Source of the DNA: Sphingomonas sp. GM_Shp_1
Lineage (GTDB): Bacteria; Pseudomonadota; Alphaproteobacteria; Sphingomonadales; Sphingomonadaceae
DNA length: 64,000 nt
Reading direction: 5' to 3'
Assembly: GCF_026540895.1 (NCBI RefSeq)
Contig: NZ_JALNUR010000007.1
Location: forward strand, 1 to 64,000
Of the stretch, positions 26,653 to 36,746 are shown one piece after another. A program made the position numbers and the translations under genes. The notes beneath the pieces are model-generated. The model ran no database searches and had not been told where the DNA came from. It saw only the letters and a program-made list of their open reading frames with translations. Position 1 is the stretch's first letter. Every line of letters starts with the position of its first letter.

Positions 26653-27999
26653 ATGAAGCGACTGATCGCCGCCTTCGCCGCCACGATCCTGCTCTGGGCG
26701 CAACCCGCCGCCGCGCAGTCGATCCTTCGCGATGCCGAGACCGAATCGCTGTTCGCGGACATGTCAGCGCCGATGATCAAGGCCGCCGGCCTTTCCCCGC
26801 GCGACGTGAAGATCGTCCTGATCAACGACGATTCGATCAACGCCTTCGTGGCGGGCGGGCAGATCGTCTATGTCCATTCGGGGCTGCTCCAGGCGGCGGA
26901 CAATGTGAACGAGGTGCAGGGCGTCGTCGCGCACGAGCTGGGCCATATCGCCGACGGCCATGTGATCCTGAGCGAACAGGCGATGAAGCCCGCAATGAAG
27001 ATGCAGCTTCTGTCGATGGTGCTGGGCCTGGCCACCATTGCGATGGGCGGCGGTGCGGCGGGCATGGGCGTGCTCGCGGCGGGGCAGCAGGCCGCGATGG
27101 GCCAGGTCCTGGCGTTCAGCCGCAACCAGGAATCGGCGGCGGACGCGGCGGGTGCGCGCTACCTCACCACATCGGGCGTGACCGGCAAGGGGATGCTTAG
27201 CTTCTTCAAGAAGTTGCAGAACCAGCAATACCGCTATGGCTACGTCAACATCGATCCGTTCGCCCAGACTCACCCGCTGTCGTCCACCCGTATCCAGGCG
27301 CTGACCAGTGATCTTCAGGCCTCGCCCGCCTGGAACACGCCGGTCGATCCCAAATTGCAGGAACGCTTCCTGCGTGTGAAGGCCAAGCTGTTCGGCTATA
27401 TCTCGCCGCCCGAGACGACGCTCCAGAAATTCCCCGACACCGACCAGTCGGTCTATGCGCATTACGCGCGCGCCTATGCCTATCATAAGGCCGCCTATCC
27501 CGACAAAGCCGATGCCGAGGCGAATGCGCTGATCGCCAAGGATCCGAACGATCCCTATTTCCAGGAGATCCAGGGCCAGATCCTGCTGGAGGCGGGCAAG
27601 CCGCAGGAGGCGCTGGCTCCGTTGCGCGCCGCGACCATGGGATCGGGCCAGAACGCGCTGATCGCCACCACCTTCGGCCATGCGCTGATCGCGACCGAGG
27701 ACAAGCGCAATCTGCCCGAGGCGGTGAAGGTGCTGAAGGTCGCGGTCCAGCGCGACGAGGACAATCCCTTTGCCTGGGTCCAGCTCGGCACCGCCTATGA
27801 GCAACTGGGCGACACGCCGCGCGCCGCGCTCGCCACCGCCGAGCGGGCGAGCATGATGGGCGACACCCGCACCGCCATCCAGAGCGCGCGCTATGCGCTC
27901 GCCAATCTCACCCCCAACACGTCCGAATGGATTCGGGCGCAGGATATCGCCATGACCTCTGCCGACGCCGCCGCCAGTTCCAAGAAGAAGCGCCGCTGA
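26653..27999 (+). CDS. BepA-like M48 metalloprotease with TPR domain
   Basis: Periplasmic zinc metalloprotease/chaperone of the BepA (YfgC) type, 448 aa, which in E. coli works with the BAM complex on outer-membrane proteins. It has a signal peptide (IAAFAATILLWAQPAAAQ), the HEXXH motif in VVAHELGHIADGH (His 94 and 98), an M48 domain to about residue 270, then TPR-like helices (ANALIAKDPNDPYFQEIQGQ and later repeats). The start has GAGGAA at 26645-26650. The stop overlaps the start of a DsbA-like gene (TGATG), suggesting an envelope quality-control pair. Confidence 0.87.
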   Translation: MKRLIAAFAATILLWAQPAAAQSILRDAETESLFADMSAPMIKAAGLSPRDVKIVLINDDSINAFVAGGQIVYVHSGLLQAADNVNEVQGVVAHELGHIADGHVILSEQAMKPAMKMQLLSMVLGLATIAMGGGAAGMGVLAAGQQAAMGQVLAFSRNQESAADAAGARYLTTSGVTGKGMLSFFKKLQNQQYRYGYVNIDPFAQTHPLSSTRIQALTSDLQASPAWNTPVDPKLQERFLRVKAKLFGYISPPETTLQKFPDTDQSVYAHYARAYAYHKAAYPDKADAEANALIAKDPNDPYFQEIQGQILLEAGKPQEALAPLRAATMGSGQNALIATTFGHALIATEDKRNLPEAVKVLKVAVQRDEDNPFAWVQLGTAYEQLGDTPRAALATAERASMMGDTRTAIQSARYALANLTPNTSEWIRAQDIAMTSADAAASSKKKRR

Positions 28000-28706
28000 T
28001 GGGGGTGAAGACTTTGGCCGCCGTCGCGGTCATGGGTGGTCTGGTCGGCGGCGGGACCGTCCTGGCGCTGGCGCCGCTCTTCGCCCCCGGCGGCGCGTCG
28101 GGCGACGGCGTGCGTGCCTATCTGCTCGATCACCCGGACGTGATCCCGGAGGCGATGCAGCGGCTTCAAGACCGCGAACAGGGCAAGGCGGTGGCGGCGA
28201 TCGGCGGAGACCTGACCAAGCCGTTCGGCAATGCCTATACCGGCAACCCACGCGGCGATGTCACGCTGGTCGAATTCTACGACTATAATTGCGGCTATTG
28301 CCGGGCCAGCCTGCCGCTGCTCAAGGAATTGGTCCAGGCCGATCCCAACTTACGCATTGTCTATCGCGAGCTGCCGATCCTGGCCCCGTCGAGCAAGGCG
28401 GCGGCGCGGATGAGCCTGCTCGCCGCGTCGCAGGGCAAGTTCGCCGCCTTCCACGATGCCCTTTATGCGGGCGGGCCGGTCAGCGACGCGACCATCGCCG
28501 CCGCCGCCGCCAAGGCCGGGGTCGATGCGAGCCGGATGGCAGCCTTCCAGCCCCAGGCGGATGCCGAGATCGCACGCAATCTGGAAGCCGCCGGGCGGCT
28601 GGGTCTGACCGGCACGCCGAGCTGGATCGTCGGCAATCGCATCCTGTCGGGCGCGTTGCCGGTCGAAGAGTTGCAAAAGGCCATCGCCGCCGCACGAAAC
28701 GCTTGA
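27999..28706 (+). CDS. DsbA-family thiol-disulfide protein
   Basis: A 235-aa exported thioredoxin-fold protein of the DsbA/Com1 group. An N-terminal signal or anchor helix (LAAVAVMGGLVGGGTVLALA) precedes the fold; the redox motif is CGYC (Cys 98 and 101) in FYDYNCGYCRASLP, and the cis-Pro loop is in GTPSWIVGNR. It would introduce or shuffle disulfides in periplasmic proteins. The ATG shares bases with the stop of the upstream protease gene, so the two are translated together. No membrane partner DsbB is nearby. Confidence 0.87.
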   Translation: MGVKTLAAVAVMGGLVGGGTVLALAPLFAPGGASGDGVRAYLLDHPDVIPEAMQRLQDREQGKAVAAIGGDLTKPFGNAYTGNPRGDVTLVEFYDYNCGYCRASLPLLKELVQADPNLRIVYRELPILAPSSKAAARMSLLAASQGKFAAFHDALYAGGPVSDATIAAAAAKAGVDASRMAAFQPQADAEIARNLEAAGRLGLTGTPSWIVGNRILSGALPVEELQKAIAAARNA

Positions 28707-28739
28707 TAAGGCGGCGCTATTCCAACGGGGAACTGCCGC

Positions 28740-29672
28740 ATGACCGACCCGATCCTGTCCGTCGAGGGCGTGACCAAGACCTATAAGAGCGGGGTCACCG
28801 CGCTCCAGCCGGTCGACCTGACCATCCGGCGCGGTGAGATTTTCGCGCTGCTCGGTCCCAATGGGGCGGGCAAGACGACGCTCATCTCGATCGTCTGCGG
28901 GATCGTGACCCCGTCGGCGGGCGCGATCCGGGTCGATGGCCATGATGCCCTGCGCGATTATAAGAGTGCACGGCGGAAGATCGGGCTGGTGCCGCAGGAA
29001 CTGTCGGTCGACATGTTCGAGCGGGTCATCGACACGGTCAATTTCAGCCGGGGCCTGTTCGGCCGCGCACCCAACCCGGCCTATATCGAACAGGTGCTGC
29101 GTGACCTGTCGCTCTGGGACAAGCGCCATGCCAAGCTGATGGAGCTGTCCGGCGGCATGAAGCGCCGGGTACTGATCGCCAAGGCGCTATCCCACGAACC
29201 CGACCTGCTCTTCCTCGACGAGCCCACCGCGGGCGTCGATGTCGAGCTTCGCCGCGACATGTGGAAGCTGGTCCACCGGCTGCGGGAACGCGGCGTCACC
29301 ATCATCCTGACCACCCATTATATCGAGGAGGCCGAGGAGATGGCCGACCGGGTGGGCGTGATCGCCAAGGGCCAACTCCTCCTGGTCGAGGAAAAGGCCG
29401 AGATGATGAAGAAGCTCGGCAAGCGCGAAATGGTGCTGACCCTCGCCGAGCCGATGACGGCGCTCCCGGCGGAACTGGTCGAATGGAACCTGACGCTGGA
29501 GGATGAGGGCAAAAGGCTGCGCTACATCTTCGATGCCCGTGCCGAGCATACCGGCATCCCCTCGCTGTTGCGCAGGCTGGGCGAGTTGGGGATCGGGTTC
29601 AACGATCTGGAAACCTATAAATCCTCGCTGGAGGATATCTTCGTCGATCTGGTCGAGGGAACGCGCGCATGA
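28740..29672 (+). CDS. ABC-2 type exporter, ATP-binding protein
   Basis: Cytoplasmic ATPase of a drug- or polysaccharide-type ABC exporter (310 aa). Walker A is GPNGAGKTT, the signature LSGGMKRR, Walker [13 protein letters not shown] and the switch His is in ILTTHY. The C-terminal 80 residues form the extra domain typical of the CcmA/YadG group. Its stop overlaps the permease start (ATGA) at 29669. YadG of E. coli is the closest well-known relative by layout; the substrate is not known. Confidence 0.88.
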   Translation: MTDPILSVEGVTKTYKSGVTALQPVDLTIRRGEIFALLGPNGAGKTTLISIVCGIVTPSAGAIRVDGHDALRDYKSARRKIGLVPQELSVDMFERVIDTVNFSRGLFGRAPNPAYIEQVLRDLSLWDKRHAKLMELSGGMKRRVLIAKALSHEPDLLFLDEPTAGVDVELRRDMWKLVHRLRERGVTIILTTHYIEEAEEMADRVGVIAKGQLLLVEEKAEMMKKLGKREMVLTLAEPMTALPAELVEWNLTLEDEGKRLRYIFDARAEHTGIPSLLRRLGELGIGFNDLETYKSSLEDIFVDLVEGTRA

Positions 29673-30430
29673 ACCTGCATGGCATCTGGTCGATCTATCG
29701 CTTCGAAATGGCGCGCTTCCGGCGGACGGTGTGGACCAGCCTGATGGTGCCGGTCATCACCACGACGCTCTATTTCGTGGTGTTCGGCACCGCGATCGGA
29801 TCGGCGATGAACCAGGTCTCCGGCGTGCCGTACGGCGCGTTCATCGTGCCGGGCCTGATGCTGCTGTCGATCTTCTCGGAGAGCATCCTGAACGCGAGTC
29901 TGGGCATCTACATGCCCAAATTCACCGGCACCATGTACGAGATATTGTCCGCGCCGCTTTCTCCCATCGAGACCGTGCTGGGCTATGTCGGCGCGGCGGC
30001 GAGCAAATCGATGGTGATCGGGCTGGTGATCCTGGCCACCGCCCATCTGTTCGTGGACCTCAGCATCCTGCATCCGGTGGCGATGCTCTTCTACCTGTTG
30101 CTGGTGGCGGTCACCTTTTCGCTGTTCGGCTTCGCGATCGGCATCTGGGCGCGCGGGTTCGAGCAGTTGCAGGTCATTCCGCTGCTGATCGTCACCCCCC
30201 TCACTTTCCTGGGCGGCGCCTTTTATTCGGTGACGATCCTGCCCGAACCGTGGCAGACGGTGACGCTGTTCAACCCGGTGGTGTATCTGATCAACGGCTT
30301 CCGCTGGACCTTCTTCGGCACGTCGGACGTGACGCCGGGGGTCAGCCTGGGGGTGACGGGGCTGTTCCTGCTGGCGTGTCTGGCGTGGATCGGCTGGATC
30401 TTCCGCACCGGCTGGCGGCTGAAGAACTGA
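29669..30430 (+). CDS. ABC-2 type exporter permease
   Basis: Inner-membrane permease partner (253 aa) with six predicted helices and the ABC-2 signature region ([19 protein letters not shown]). The short N terminus followed by [15 protein letters not shown] and the layout match the YadH type. It is translationally coupled to the ATPase gene. A REP element lies just after the stop; no classic terminator is seen. Confidence 0.88.
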   Translation: MNLHGIWSIYRFEMARFRRTVWTSLMVPVITTTLYFVVFGTAIGSAMNQVSGVPYGAFIVPGLMLLSIFSESILNASLGIYMPKFTGTMYEILSAPLSPIETVLGYVGAAASKSMVIGLVILATAHLFVDLSILHPVAMLFYLLLVAVTFSLFGFAIGIWARGFEQLQVIPLLIVTPLTFLGGAFYSVTILPEPWQTVTLFNPVVYLINGFRWTFFGTSDVTPGVSLGVTGLFLLACLAWIGWIFRTGWRLKN

Positions 30431-30437
30431 CGATCCG

Positions 30438-30556
30438 GCACGGGGAGGTGGCAGGGCGAAGCCCTGACGGAGGGGGGCTTCCACATAGGACAGCCTTTGC
30501 GGCGATGCCCCTGCACCAGCCTGCGGCTGGTCCCCCTCCCCGTTACCGGGGAGGAT
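30438..30556. repeat. REP element, GGGGAGG family copy 1
   Basis: Inverted repeat with GGGGAGGTGGCAGGGCGAAG and CCCTGACGGAGG on the left and CAGCCTGCGGCTGGTCCCCC plus CTCCCCGTTACCGGGGAGG on the right. It lies between two convergent genes. The same plan recurs at 56768-56893 and 60533-60652. Confidence 0.75.
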
Positions 30557-31274
30557 TTTTGCGTAACGTCCCACCCAATAACGGCGTCACCACCAGCCCG
30601 TTCAGGTCCACCAACGCATGGACCAGCATCACCACCCACAGGCTGCCGGTCATCAGGTAGAGCCCGGTCATCACCGCCCCCAGCGCGGTGGTGGCGAGTA
30701 CCCCCATCCAGCCCTGATAGCGGTGCATCGCCCCGAACAGCGCCAGCGACGCGGCGAACCCGATCCATGCCTGCCCCGTCACCAGCGCGACCAGCAGCGG
30801 CAGGTACAGGCGGAAGAAGGCCTCCTCGCTCACCCCCGCCATGACGCTGAGCGCTGCGGTATATTTCAACTCGCGCCGGTCGCGCGGCAACAGCGCGGAG
30901 ACATCGCCCAGCGGCCGCCGCTTGCGCATCCGCGCCAGCACCGCACCCGCCACCAGTCCGCCGACCGCGCCGCCGATCAGCATCGGGCGCATCGCTTCGC
31001 CGTCGAAGATCGGCGGCATAGCCCCCGCCAGCCCGACGAATTCGTCCGGCATCACCGCCAGCGCATCGATCCGCCCGAGCAGCACCAGACCGACCGGCAC
31101 CGGCACCAGAAAGGCCAGCGCCGCCCGCGCCAGCCACAACCGGAACCGCATCCGCCGCGAATGGCTGTCGTCGAGCGCCTTGAACCGCCGATATTCGCCC
31201 AGATCGCCTTTCTGGAACCACCACACCCCCGCCAGCGCGGCGAGCAGGAGGGCGGCGGCTAAAGCCCGGGACAT
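30543..31274 (-). CDS. CPBP-family intramembrane metalloprotease
   Basis: Multi-helix membrane protein (243 aa) of the CPBP/Abi (Rce1-like) family. The glutamate-Arg motif is SEEAFFRLYLPLL, followed by FGAMHRYQG and HALVDLNGLV, together giving the conserved Glu and His residues. Family members are peptidases in CAAX processing or bacteriocin immunity; the bacterial substrate here is unknown. It is reverse to the upstream exporter and 106 bases downstream of glpX, from which it is separated by a CCCCTCCCCT hairpin (31310-31347). Confidence 0.82.
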   Translation of the reverse strand: MSRALAAALLLAALAGVWWFQKGDLGEYRRFKALDDSHSRRMRFRLWLARAALAFLVPVPVGLVLLGRIDALAVMPDEFVGLAGAMPPIFDGEAMRPMLIGGAVGGLVAGAVLARMRKRRPLGDVSALLPRDRRELKYTAALSVMAGVSEEAFFRLYLPLLVALVTGQAWIGFAASLALFGAMHRYQGWMGVLATTALGAVMTGLYLMTGSLWVVMLVHALVDLNGLVVTPLLGGTLRKNPPR

Positions 31275-31309
31275 GCGGCCGATCCGCGAGCATCCGGCAA
31301 ATGGCGGGG

Positions 31310-31347
31310 CCCCACCCCAACCCCTCCCCTGAAGGGGAGAGGCTTGG
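31310..31347. repeat. Short GGGGAGAGG hairpin
   Basis: Opposing CCTCCCCT and AGGGGAGAGG blocks with a two-base loop, a partial relative of the REP family, in the gap between glpX and the CPBP gene. Confidence 0.55.
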
Positions 31348-31380
31348 TCCGGGTCGAACTCACGGCACCCTGCCCCGCCG

Positions 31381-32355
31381 TCACAGGCGATGCTGCCCCT
31401 TCACCCAGCGGACCGTGCCCGAAGAGGCGCGCATCACCACGCTTTCGGTCGTCATGATCTTGGCATGCCGCTTCACGCCCGCCAGCAGCGAGCCATCGGT
31501 CACCCCGGTCGCCGCGAAGATGCAGTCGCCGCGCGCCAATTCGGTCAGGTCATATTGCTTGTCGAGGTCGGTCACGCCCCATTTGTACGCGCGCGACCGC
31601 TCGGCGTCGTTGCGGAACAACAGCCGCCCCTTGAACTGCCCGCCGACGCAACGCAGCGCGGCGCAGGCCAGCACGCCCTCGGGCGCGCCGCCCGATCCCA
31701 TATAGACGTCGATCGTCGTCTCCGGATCGGTGGTCGCGATCACCCCCGCCACGTCGCCGTCACCGATCAGCACCACGCCGCACCCCAGCGACCGCAGCTC
31801 GGCGATCAGCCCCTCATGCCGCGGCCGGTCGAGCACGCACACCGTGATGTCGCCCGGCTTCACGCCCTTGGCCTCGGCGATGGCGCGGATATTGTCGCTG
31901 GGGCTGCGGTCCAGATCGATCACGCCCGCCGGATAGCCGGGCCCGACCGCGATCTTGTCCATATAGACGTCGGGGGCATTGAGCAGATGCCCCTTCTCCG
32001 CGATCGCCAGCACCGCCAGGCTGTTGGGTCCCGCCTTGGCGCAGATAGTCGTCCCCTCCAGCGGGTCGAGCGCGATGTCGATCTCGGGGCCATGGCCGGT
32101 GCCGACCTTCTCGCCGATGAACAGCATCGGCGCCTCGTCGCGCTCGCCCTCGCCGATGACGACCGTGCCGTCCATGTCGAGTTCGTTGAGCGCGGCGCGC
32201 ATCGCCTCGACGGCGGCGGCATCGGCGGCCTTTTCGTCACCGCGACCGACCAGGGTAGAGGCCGCGATCGCCGCCGCCTCGGTCACGCGCACCATTTCGA
32301 GGACGAGGACACGGTCGAGGACATGGCTGGCGGTCTGCTGGTCGATCTGGCTCAT
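31381..32355 (-). CDS. glpX: Fructose-1,6-bisphosphatase class II
   Basis: Mn-dependent gluconeogenic phosphatase converting fructose-1,6-bisphosphate to fructose-6-phosphate (324 aa). The metal-binding DPLEGTT motif, GEGERDEAP and the GSGGAPEGVLAC stretch are all in place. The ATG at 32355 has GGAG a few bases upstream. It is divergent from the betaine-type ABC operon; no glycerol genes are near, so a general gluconeogenesis role is likely. Confidence 0.94.
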   Translation of the reverse strand: MSQIDQQTASHVLDRVLVLEMVRVTEAAAIAASTLVGRGDEKAADAAAVEAMRAALNELDMDGTVVIGEGERDEAPMLFIGEKVGTGHGPEIDIALDPLEGTTICAKAGPNSLAVLAIAEKGHLLNAPDVYMDKIAVGPGYPAGVIDLDRSPSDNIRAIAEAKGVKPGDITVCVLDRPRHEGLIAELRSLGCGVVLIGDGDVAGVIATTDPETTIDVYMGSGGAPEGVLACAALRCVGGQFKGRLLFRNDAERSRAYKWGVTDLDKQYDLTELARGDCIFAATGVTDGSLLAGVKRHAKIMTTESVVMRASSGTVRWVKGQHRL

Positions 32356-32508
32356 AACTCTCCTGACGCACATTTGGGCGTTGAACATGTTTTACACGTC
32401 TTACCGCGCCGCGTGGCGCACGAATAGTCCGAAAGCGTCGGCGCTTGCGGCGGAAAGACCGACTGCGGCGTTTGACCGATTCATGTTGCATCCCCATGAT
32501 CGCCCGCC

Positions 32509-33264
32509 ATGCCCGAACCGATGATCGCGCTGGAGAATCTGTCCCGCCGCTATGGCACGGTCGCGGCGGTCGACGGCGTATCGCTGTCCATCGCGCGGGG
32601 ATCGTTCGTCGCGCTGGTCGGCGCATCGGGCTCGGGCAAGTCGACGCTGCTCCGCACGATCAACCGGCTGGAGACGCCCGACAGCGGCCGGGTACGCGTC
32701 GACGGCCGCGACGTCACCGCCGAGCCGCCGCACGCATGGCGTCGCCGGATCGGCTATGTCTTTCAACAACATGGCCTGTTCCCGCATATGACGGTGGCGG
32801 CCAATGTCGCGATCGGACTGCGGCTGGCCGGGCGCGCGGTCGGCGACCGGGTGGGCGAGGTGCTCGATCTGGTCGAACTGCCCCGCGATCTGGCCGATCG
32901 GATGCCCGACGCACTGTCCGGCGGCCAGCGCCAGCGGGTCGCCATCGCCCGCGCACTGGCGACCGAGCCGCCGATCCTGCTGCTCGACGAAGCGCTGGGC
33001 GCGCTCGATCCGGTGACGCGCGACGCGGTGGCCGGGCGGCTGGTGGCGCTTCACCGGCGATTGGGACTGACGACCGTGCTCGTCACCCATGACATGGCGG
33101 AGGCGCTGCTGACCGCGGACCGGGTGCTGGTGATGGAGCGGGGACAGATCGTCGCCGATGCCAGCCCGGCGCAACTGGTCGCGGGGGAAGGCGGCGAGGC
33201 CGCGCAGGCCCTGATGGCGGTTCCCCGGCATCAGGCCGAGCGGCTGGCGGCGCTGGCCCGATGA
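32509..33264 (+). CDS. Betaine/choline-type ABC importer, ATP-binding protein
   Basis: ATPase of an OpuC/ProV-type importer of compatible solutes (251 aa). Walker A GASGSGKST, signature LSGGQRQR and Walker B ILLLDEALGALD are intact. It lacks the C-terminal CBS pair that senses ionic strength in OpuA/ProV, so osmotic control would need another route. The stop overlaps the start of the fused permease/binding protein by 4 bases, giving a complete two-gene transporter. Confidence 0.86.
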   Translation: MPEPMIALENLSRRYGTVAAVDGVSLSIARGSFVALVGASGSGKSTLLRTINRLETPDSGRVRVDGRDVTAEPPHAWRRRIGYVFQQHGLFPHMTVAANVAIGLRLAGRAVGDRVGEVLDLVELPRDLADRMPDALSGGQRQRVAIARALATEPPILLLDEALGALDPVTRDAVAGRLVALHRRLGLTTVLVTHDMAEALLTADRVLVMERGQIVADASPAQLVAGEGGEAAQALMAVPRHQAERLAALAR

Positions 33265-34802
33265 GCGCCTTTTCCGACGCGCTCACCCGCGTGCCGCCGC
33301 TGCTCGCGCAGCATGTGCTGGTCAGCATGGCGGCGCTGCTGCTGGGGATCCTGATCGCCGTGCCGCTGGCCTTCGCCTGTGCGCGGCGGCCGGGCCTGTC
33401 ACGGATCGCGCTGGGATGCGCGAGCCTGGTCCAGACCATTCCGGCGCTGGCGCTGCTCGCGCTCTTCTATCCGGTGTTGCTCAGCCTTTCGGGACTGGTC
33501 GGCGGCGGGATACCGGCCCTGGGCTTCCTGCCCTCGCTGCTGGCGCTGACCCTCTATGCGCTGCTGCCGATCCTGCGCAACGGGGTGACGGGGCTGCTCG
33601 GCCTGGACCCGGCGGTGTTGCAGGCCGCCGATGCGGTGGGGATGACGCGCGGGCAGAAGCTGCGGCTGGTCGAGGCCCCATTGGTCGCGCCGATCCTGGC
33701 GGCGGGGATCAGGACGGCGGCGGTGTGGACGATCGGTGCGGCGACGCTGTCGACCACGGTGGGGCAGCCGTCGCTCGGCGACATGATCTTCGCCGGGCTC
33801 CAGACCCAGGCCTGGGCGCTGGTCCTGGCGGGATGTTTCGCCGCCGCCGCCCTGGCGTTGGCGGTCGATGCGCTGATCGGGCTGATCGAGCGCGGACTGG
33901 CGACGCGGCGGAAGGCCCTGTGGATCGGTGGGCTGGTCGCGCTGGTGCTGGGTTGCGCGCTGACGACCCAGCCGCTCTGGCCGCGCGGGGGCGAGCCGCG
34001 ACGTCAGGTGGTGATCGGGGCGAAGAATTTTTCCGAGCAATATATCCTGGCGCGGTTGATCGGCGACCGGCTGACGCGGGCGGGCTATTCGGTCAGCTAT
34101 CGCGACGGGCTGGGCTCGGCGGTGGCGTTCGAGGCGACGGCGGGGGGCCGGGTCGATGTCTATGTCGATTATGCCGGAACGCTGTGGACCACCGCGATGC
34201 ACCGGCATGATTCGCCTTCGCGCGGGGTGATGCTGGATACGCTCAAGGATTGGGCGGCAACGCGCGACGTGGCGATGCTGGGGCCGCTGGGGTTCGAGAA
34301 TGCCTATGCCTTCGCGATGAAGGCCCCCTCGGCGCAGCGGCTGGGCGTGCGGTCGCTGGCCGATCTGGCGAGGGTGGCGCCGGGTCTGAAGCTGGGCAGC
34401 GACCTGGAGTTTCTCGATCGCCCCGAATGGGCGGCGGTGCGCGATGCCTATGGCCTCCGGTTCGCGAGCATGACGCCGTATAGCCCGACCTTCATGTACC
34501 GCGCGCTTTCGAGCGGGCGGGCGGATGTGATCTCGGCCTTTTCCTCGGACGGGCGGATCGCGGCGGATCGGCTGACGGTGCTGAGCGATCCGAAACGGGC
34601 GATTCCGGGCTATGACGCGGTGCTGCTGGTGGCGAAGGACCGGGCGGGGGATGCGGGATTCGTGGAGGCGCTCCGCCCGATGCTGAACCGCATTCCCGTC
34701 GAGGCGATGCGGGAGGCGAACTACCGGGTCGATCGCGACGACGCGGCGAAGGAAAGCCCGGAGGCCGCCGCGCGGTGGCTGGCGAAGCGGGTGGGGTTAT
34801 AG
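33261..34802 (+). CDS. Fused permease and substrate-binding protein, betaine type
   Basis: A 513-aa fusion. Residues 1-220 form a BPD_transp_1 permease with about six helices and the EAA-like loop (AADAVGMTRGQKLRLVEAPL); residues 245-513 are an OpuAC-type binding domain beginning VVIGAKNFSEQYILARLIG, the usual opening of glycine-betaine/choline/carnitine binding proteins. The binding domain is therefore tethered in the periplasm. Together with the upstream ATPase it should import a quaternary ammonium solute. A GC-rich hairpin follows at 34827. Confidence 0.87.
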   Translation: MSAFSDALTRVPPLLAQHVLVSMAALLLGILIAVPLAFACARRPGLSRIALGCASLVQTIPALALLALFYPVLLSLSGLVGGGIPALGFLPSLLALTLYALLPILRNGVTGLLGLDPAVLQAADAVGMTRGQKLRLVEAPLVAPILAAGIRTAAVWTIGAATLSTTVGQPSLGDMIFAGLQTQAWALVLAGCFAAAALALAVDALIGLIERGLATRRKALWIGGLVALVLGCALTTQPLWPRGGEPRRQVVIGAKNFSEQYILARLIGDRLTRAGYSVSYRDGLGSAVAFEATAGGRVDVYVDYAGTLWTTAMHRHDSPSRGVMLDTLKDWAATRDVAMLGPLGFENAYAFAMKAPSAQRLGVRSLADLARVAPGLKLGSDLEFLDRPEWAAVRDAYGLRFASMTPYSPTFMYRALSSGRADVISAFSSDGRIAADRLTVLSDPKRAIPGYDAVLLVAKDRAGDAGFVEALRPMLNRIPVEAMREANYRVDRDDAAKESPEAAARWLAKRVGL

Positions 34803-34826
34803 GGAAACCCTAACCACAAACGGTCA

Positions 34827-34850
34827 GCCCCTCCCGCAGGCGGGAGGGGC
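34827..34850. repeat. GC-rich hairpin after transporter operon
   Basis: GCCCCTCCCGC / GCGGGAGGGGC, 11-bp arms with a minimal loop, no T run. Possibly a transcript-end or stability hairpin. Confidence 0.6.
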
Positions 34851-34870
34851 GTGCCAAGGTTCAGGCGGCG

Positions 34871-35050
34871 CGACGAAGCCGCGAGGAAGAAGAGATTTTG
34901 CACGCGGAGAGCGCGGAGAGGTCGTACTCTGCGGCAGCCTCCATACTGTTCCACAGGCCGGTGGTGGAAATGAACCAGTGGCCGCGGGCGATACGTCTCT
35001 GCGCCCTCCGCGCAAACATATTCTTCTTCGCGACTTCGCGTCTTCGCGCG
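34871..35050. repeat. Long inverted repeat, GCGGAG family copy A
   Basis: Imperfect inverted repeat of about 60-base arms with CGCGGAGAGCGCGGAGAG on the left and its complement-like CTGCGCCCTCCGCGC on the right, nested in CGAAG/CTTCG outer arms. It fills most of the gap between two convergent genes (stops at 34802 and 35097). Same plan as copies at 40104 and 48697. Confidence 0.75.
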
Positions 35051-35096
35051 AACCAAAAACGTCGGTCCGGCCGAAACCGGAACGGCGTCGTAGAGG

Positions 35097-35924
35097 TCAA
35101 TCCCGCAACAGGTCGTTGATGCTGGTCTTCGACCGCGTCTGCGCGTCCACCCGCTTGACGATCACCGCGCAATACAGCCCCGGCTTACCGCCGACCGAAG
35201 GGGTCGTGCCGGGCACCACCACCGAATAAGGCGGCACATGGCCCCGGAAGACCTCGCCCGTCTCGCGGTCGATGATCTTGGTCGAGGCGCCGAGATAGAC
35301 ACCCATGGACAGCACCGCGCCCTCGCCGACGCGGACGCCCTCGGCGACTTCGGCGCGCGCGCCGATGAACGCGCCGTCCTCGATGATGACGGGCCCGGCC
35401 TGGAGCGGCTCCAGCACGCCGCCGATGCCCGCGCCGCCCGACAGGTGGACGTTCTTGCCGATCTGGGCACAGCTGCCCACCGTCGCCCAGGTGTCGACCA
35501 TCGTGCCTTCACCGACATAGGCGCCGATATTGACGAAGCTCGGCATCAGGATCGCGCCCTTGGCGACATGTGCGCCGCGCCGCACGACCGAGCCCGGCAC
35601 CGCGCGGAAACCGGCGGCGCGGAAGTCGGCTTCCGACCAGCCGCTGAACTTCGACGGCACCTTGTCGAACCAGTGGCCCGCGCCCGGACCATTGTCGATC
35701 AGGACATTGTCGTTCAGGCGGAACGACAGCAGCACCGCCTTCTTCAACCACTGGTTGACGGTCCAGCCGCCATTTCCGTCGGGCTCGGCCACGCGCGCCT
35801 CGCCCCGGTCGAGCAGCGCCAATGCGCGGTCGACGGCGATGCGCGCCTCGCCCTGCGTCGCAAAACCCAGTTCGGCCCGGTTTTCCCAGGCGGCGTCGAT
35901 GGTGGCGGCCAGGTCCTGGCTCAT
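35097..35924 (-). CDS. dapD: Tetrahydrodipicolinate N-succinyltransferase
   Basis: Succinylates tetrahydrodipicolinate in the lysine/meso-diaminopimelate pathway (275 aa). The N-terminal helical part with [17 protein letters not shown] is followed by left-handed beta-helix hexapeptide repeats ([19 protein letters not shown] and onward) and a short C-terminal domain. GGAGGA lies six bases before the ATG at 35924, deciding the start over the ATG at 35930 that abuts it. The nucleotidase gene upstream ends at 35927, two bases away. Confidence 0.94.
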   Translation of the reverse strand: MSQDLAATIDAAWENRAELGFATQGEARIAVDRALALLDRGEARVAEPDGNGGWTVNQWLKKAVLLSFRLNDNVLIDNGPGAGHWFDKVPSKFSGWSEADFRAAGFRAVPGSVVRRGAHVAKGAILMPSFVNIGAYVGEGTMVDTWATVGSCAQIGKNVHLSGGAGIGGVLEPLQAGPVIIEDGAFIGARAEVAEGVRVGEGAVLSMGVYLGASTKIIDRETGEVFRGHVPPYSVVVPGTTPSVGGKPGLYCAVIVKRVDAQTRSKTSINDLLRD

Positions 35925-35926
35925 GG

Positions 35927-36589
35927 TCATTCCTCCAATATGCTGGTCAGCCACGGCGTCAGCGCGTGGACGGTGTAATCGATATGGTCGCGGGCGGCCT
36001 CCGGCCCCTGTTCGGAGCCGTTATCGACCCACACGGTCGTCATCCCGATCGCCTTGGCGGGGATCAGGTTGCGCGCCATGTCCTCGAAGAAGATGGCGCG
36101 GGTCGGGTCGATGTCGAACGCCGCGCACAGGCCCGCATAGGCCGACGGCTGCGGCTTGGGCACCAGGCCCATGGCGGTGATATCGTGCACCGCCTCGAAA
36201 TGGCCGCCCAGCCCCAGCCGGTCGAGCACCTTCAGCGCATAGGGCTTGTCGCCATTGGTGAAGACCAGCTTGCGCCCCGGCAGCTTGGCGATCGCGGCGG
36301 CGAGCGGCGCGTCCGCTTCCAGCACGTCCATCTCGATATCGTGGACATAGGCCAGGAAGGCGGCGGGATCGACGTCATGCTCGGCCATCAGCCCGGCCAG
36401 CGTGGTGCCATGCGCGTGGAAATAGTCCTTCTGCACGCGAAACGCCTCGGCAGGCTCCAGCCCCAGCAGGTCGCCGACGAATGCGGTCATCCGCCGGTCG
36501 ATATGCTCGAACAGATTGGCGCTCGCCGGATAGAGCGTATTGTCCAGATCGAAGATCCAAGCGTCGATATGGGCAAGGGCTGGCAGCAT
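35927..36589 (-). CDS. HAD-family pyrimidine 5'-nucleotidase
   Basis: HAD hydrolase (220 aa) of the SdtI/PPN1 pyrimidine 5'-nucleotidase group. Motif I is [11 protein letters not shown] with the nucleophile Asp, motif II LVFTNGD, motif III region KPQPSAY and motif [11 protein letters not shown]. Upstream of dapD this gene is common in alphaproteobacteria, which supports the call and a shared operon. Its physiological substrate is not certain. The start at 36589 is the first ATG giving the complete domain. Confidence 0.85.
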   Translation of the reverse strand: MLPALAHIDAWIFDLDNTLYPASANLFEHIDRRMTAFVGDLLGLEPAEAFRVQKDYFHAHGTTLAGLMAEHDVDPAAFLAYVHDIEMDVLEADAPLAAAIAKLPGRKLVFTNGDKPYALKVLDRLGLGGHFEAVHDITAMGLVPKPQPSAYAGLCAAFDIDPTRAIFFEDMARNLIPAKAIGMTTVWVDNGSEQGPEAARDHIDYTVHALTPWLTSILEE

Positions 36590-36746
36590 CGGCCAGCGTT
36601 TAGGCGCGAGGCCGCGGGGTCGCAAGCCGTGGGTGGCGAACGACGACGATCATTCTGCCATCGACACGCAAACTTCTCCTTCGCGCCGGACCCAACCCGC
36701 TTTATGACCACGGAAATAAGCCAAGGGCGCAAAGCGAAGGGGCATC

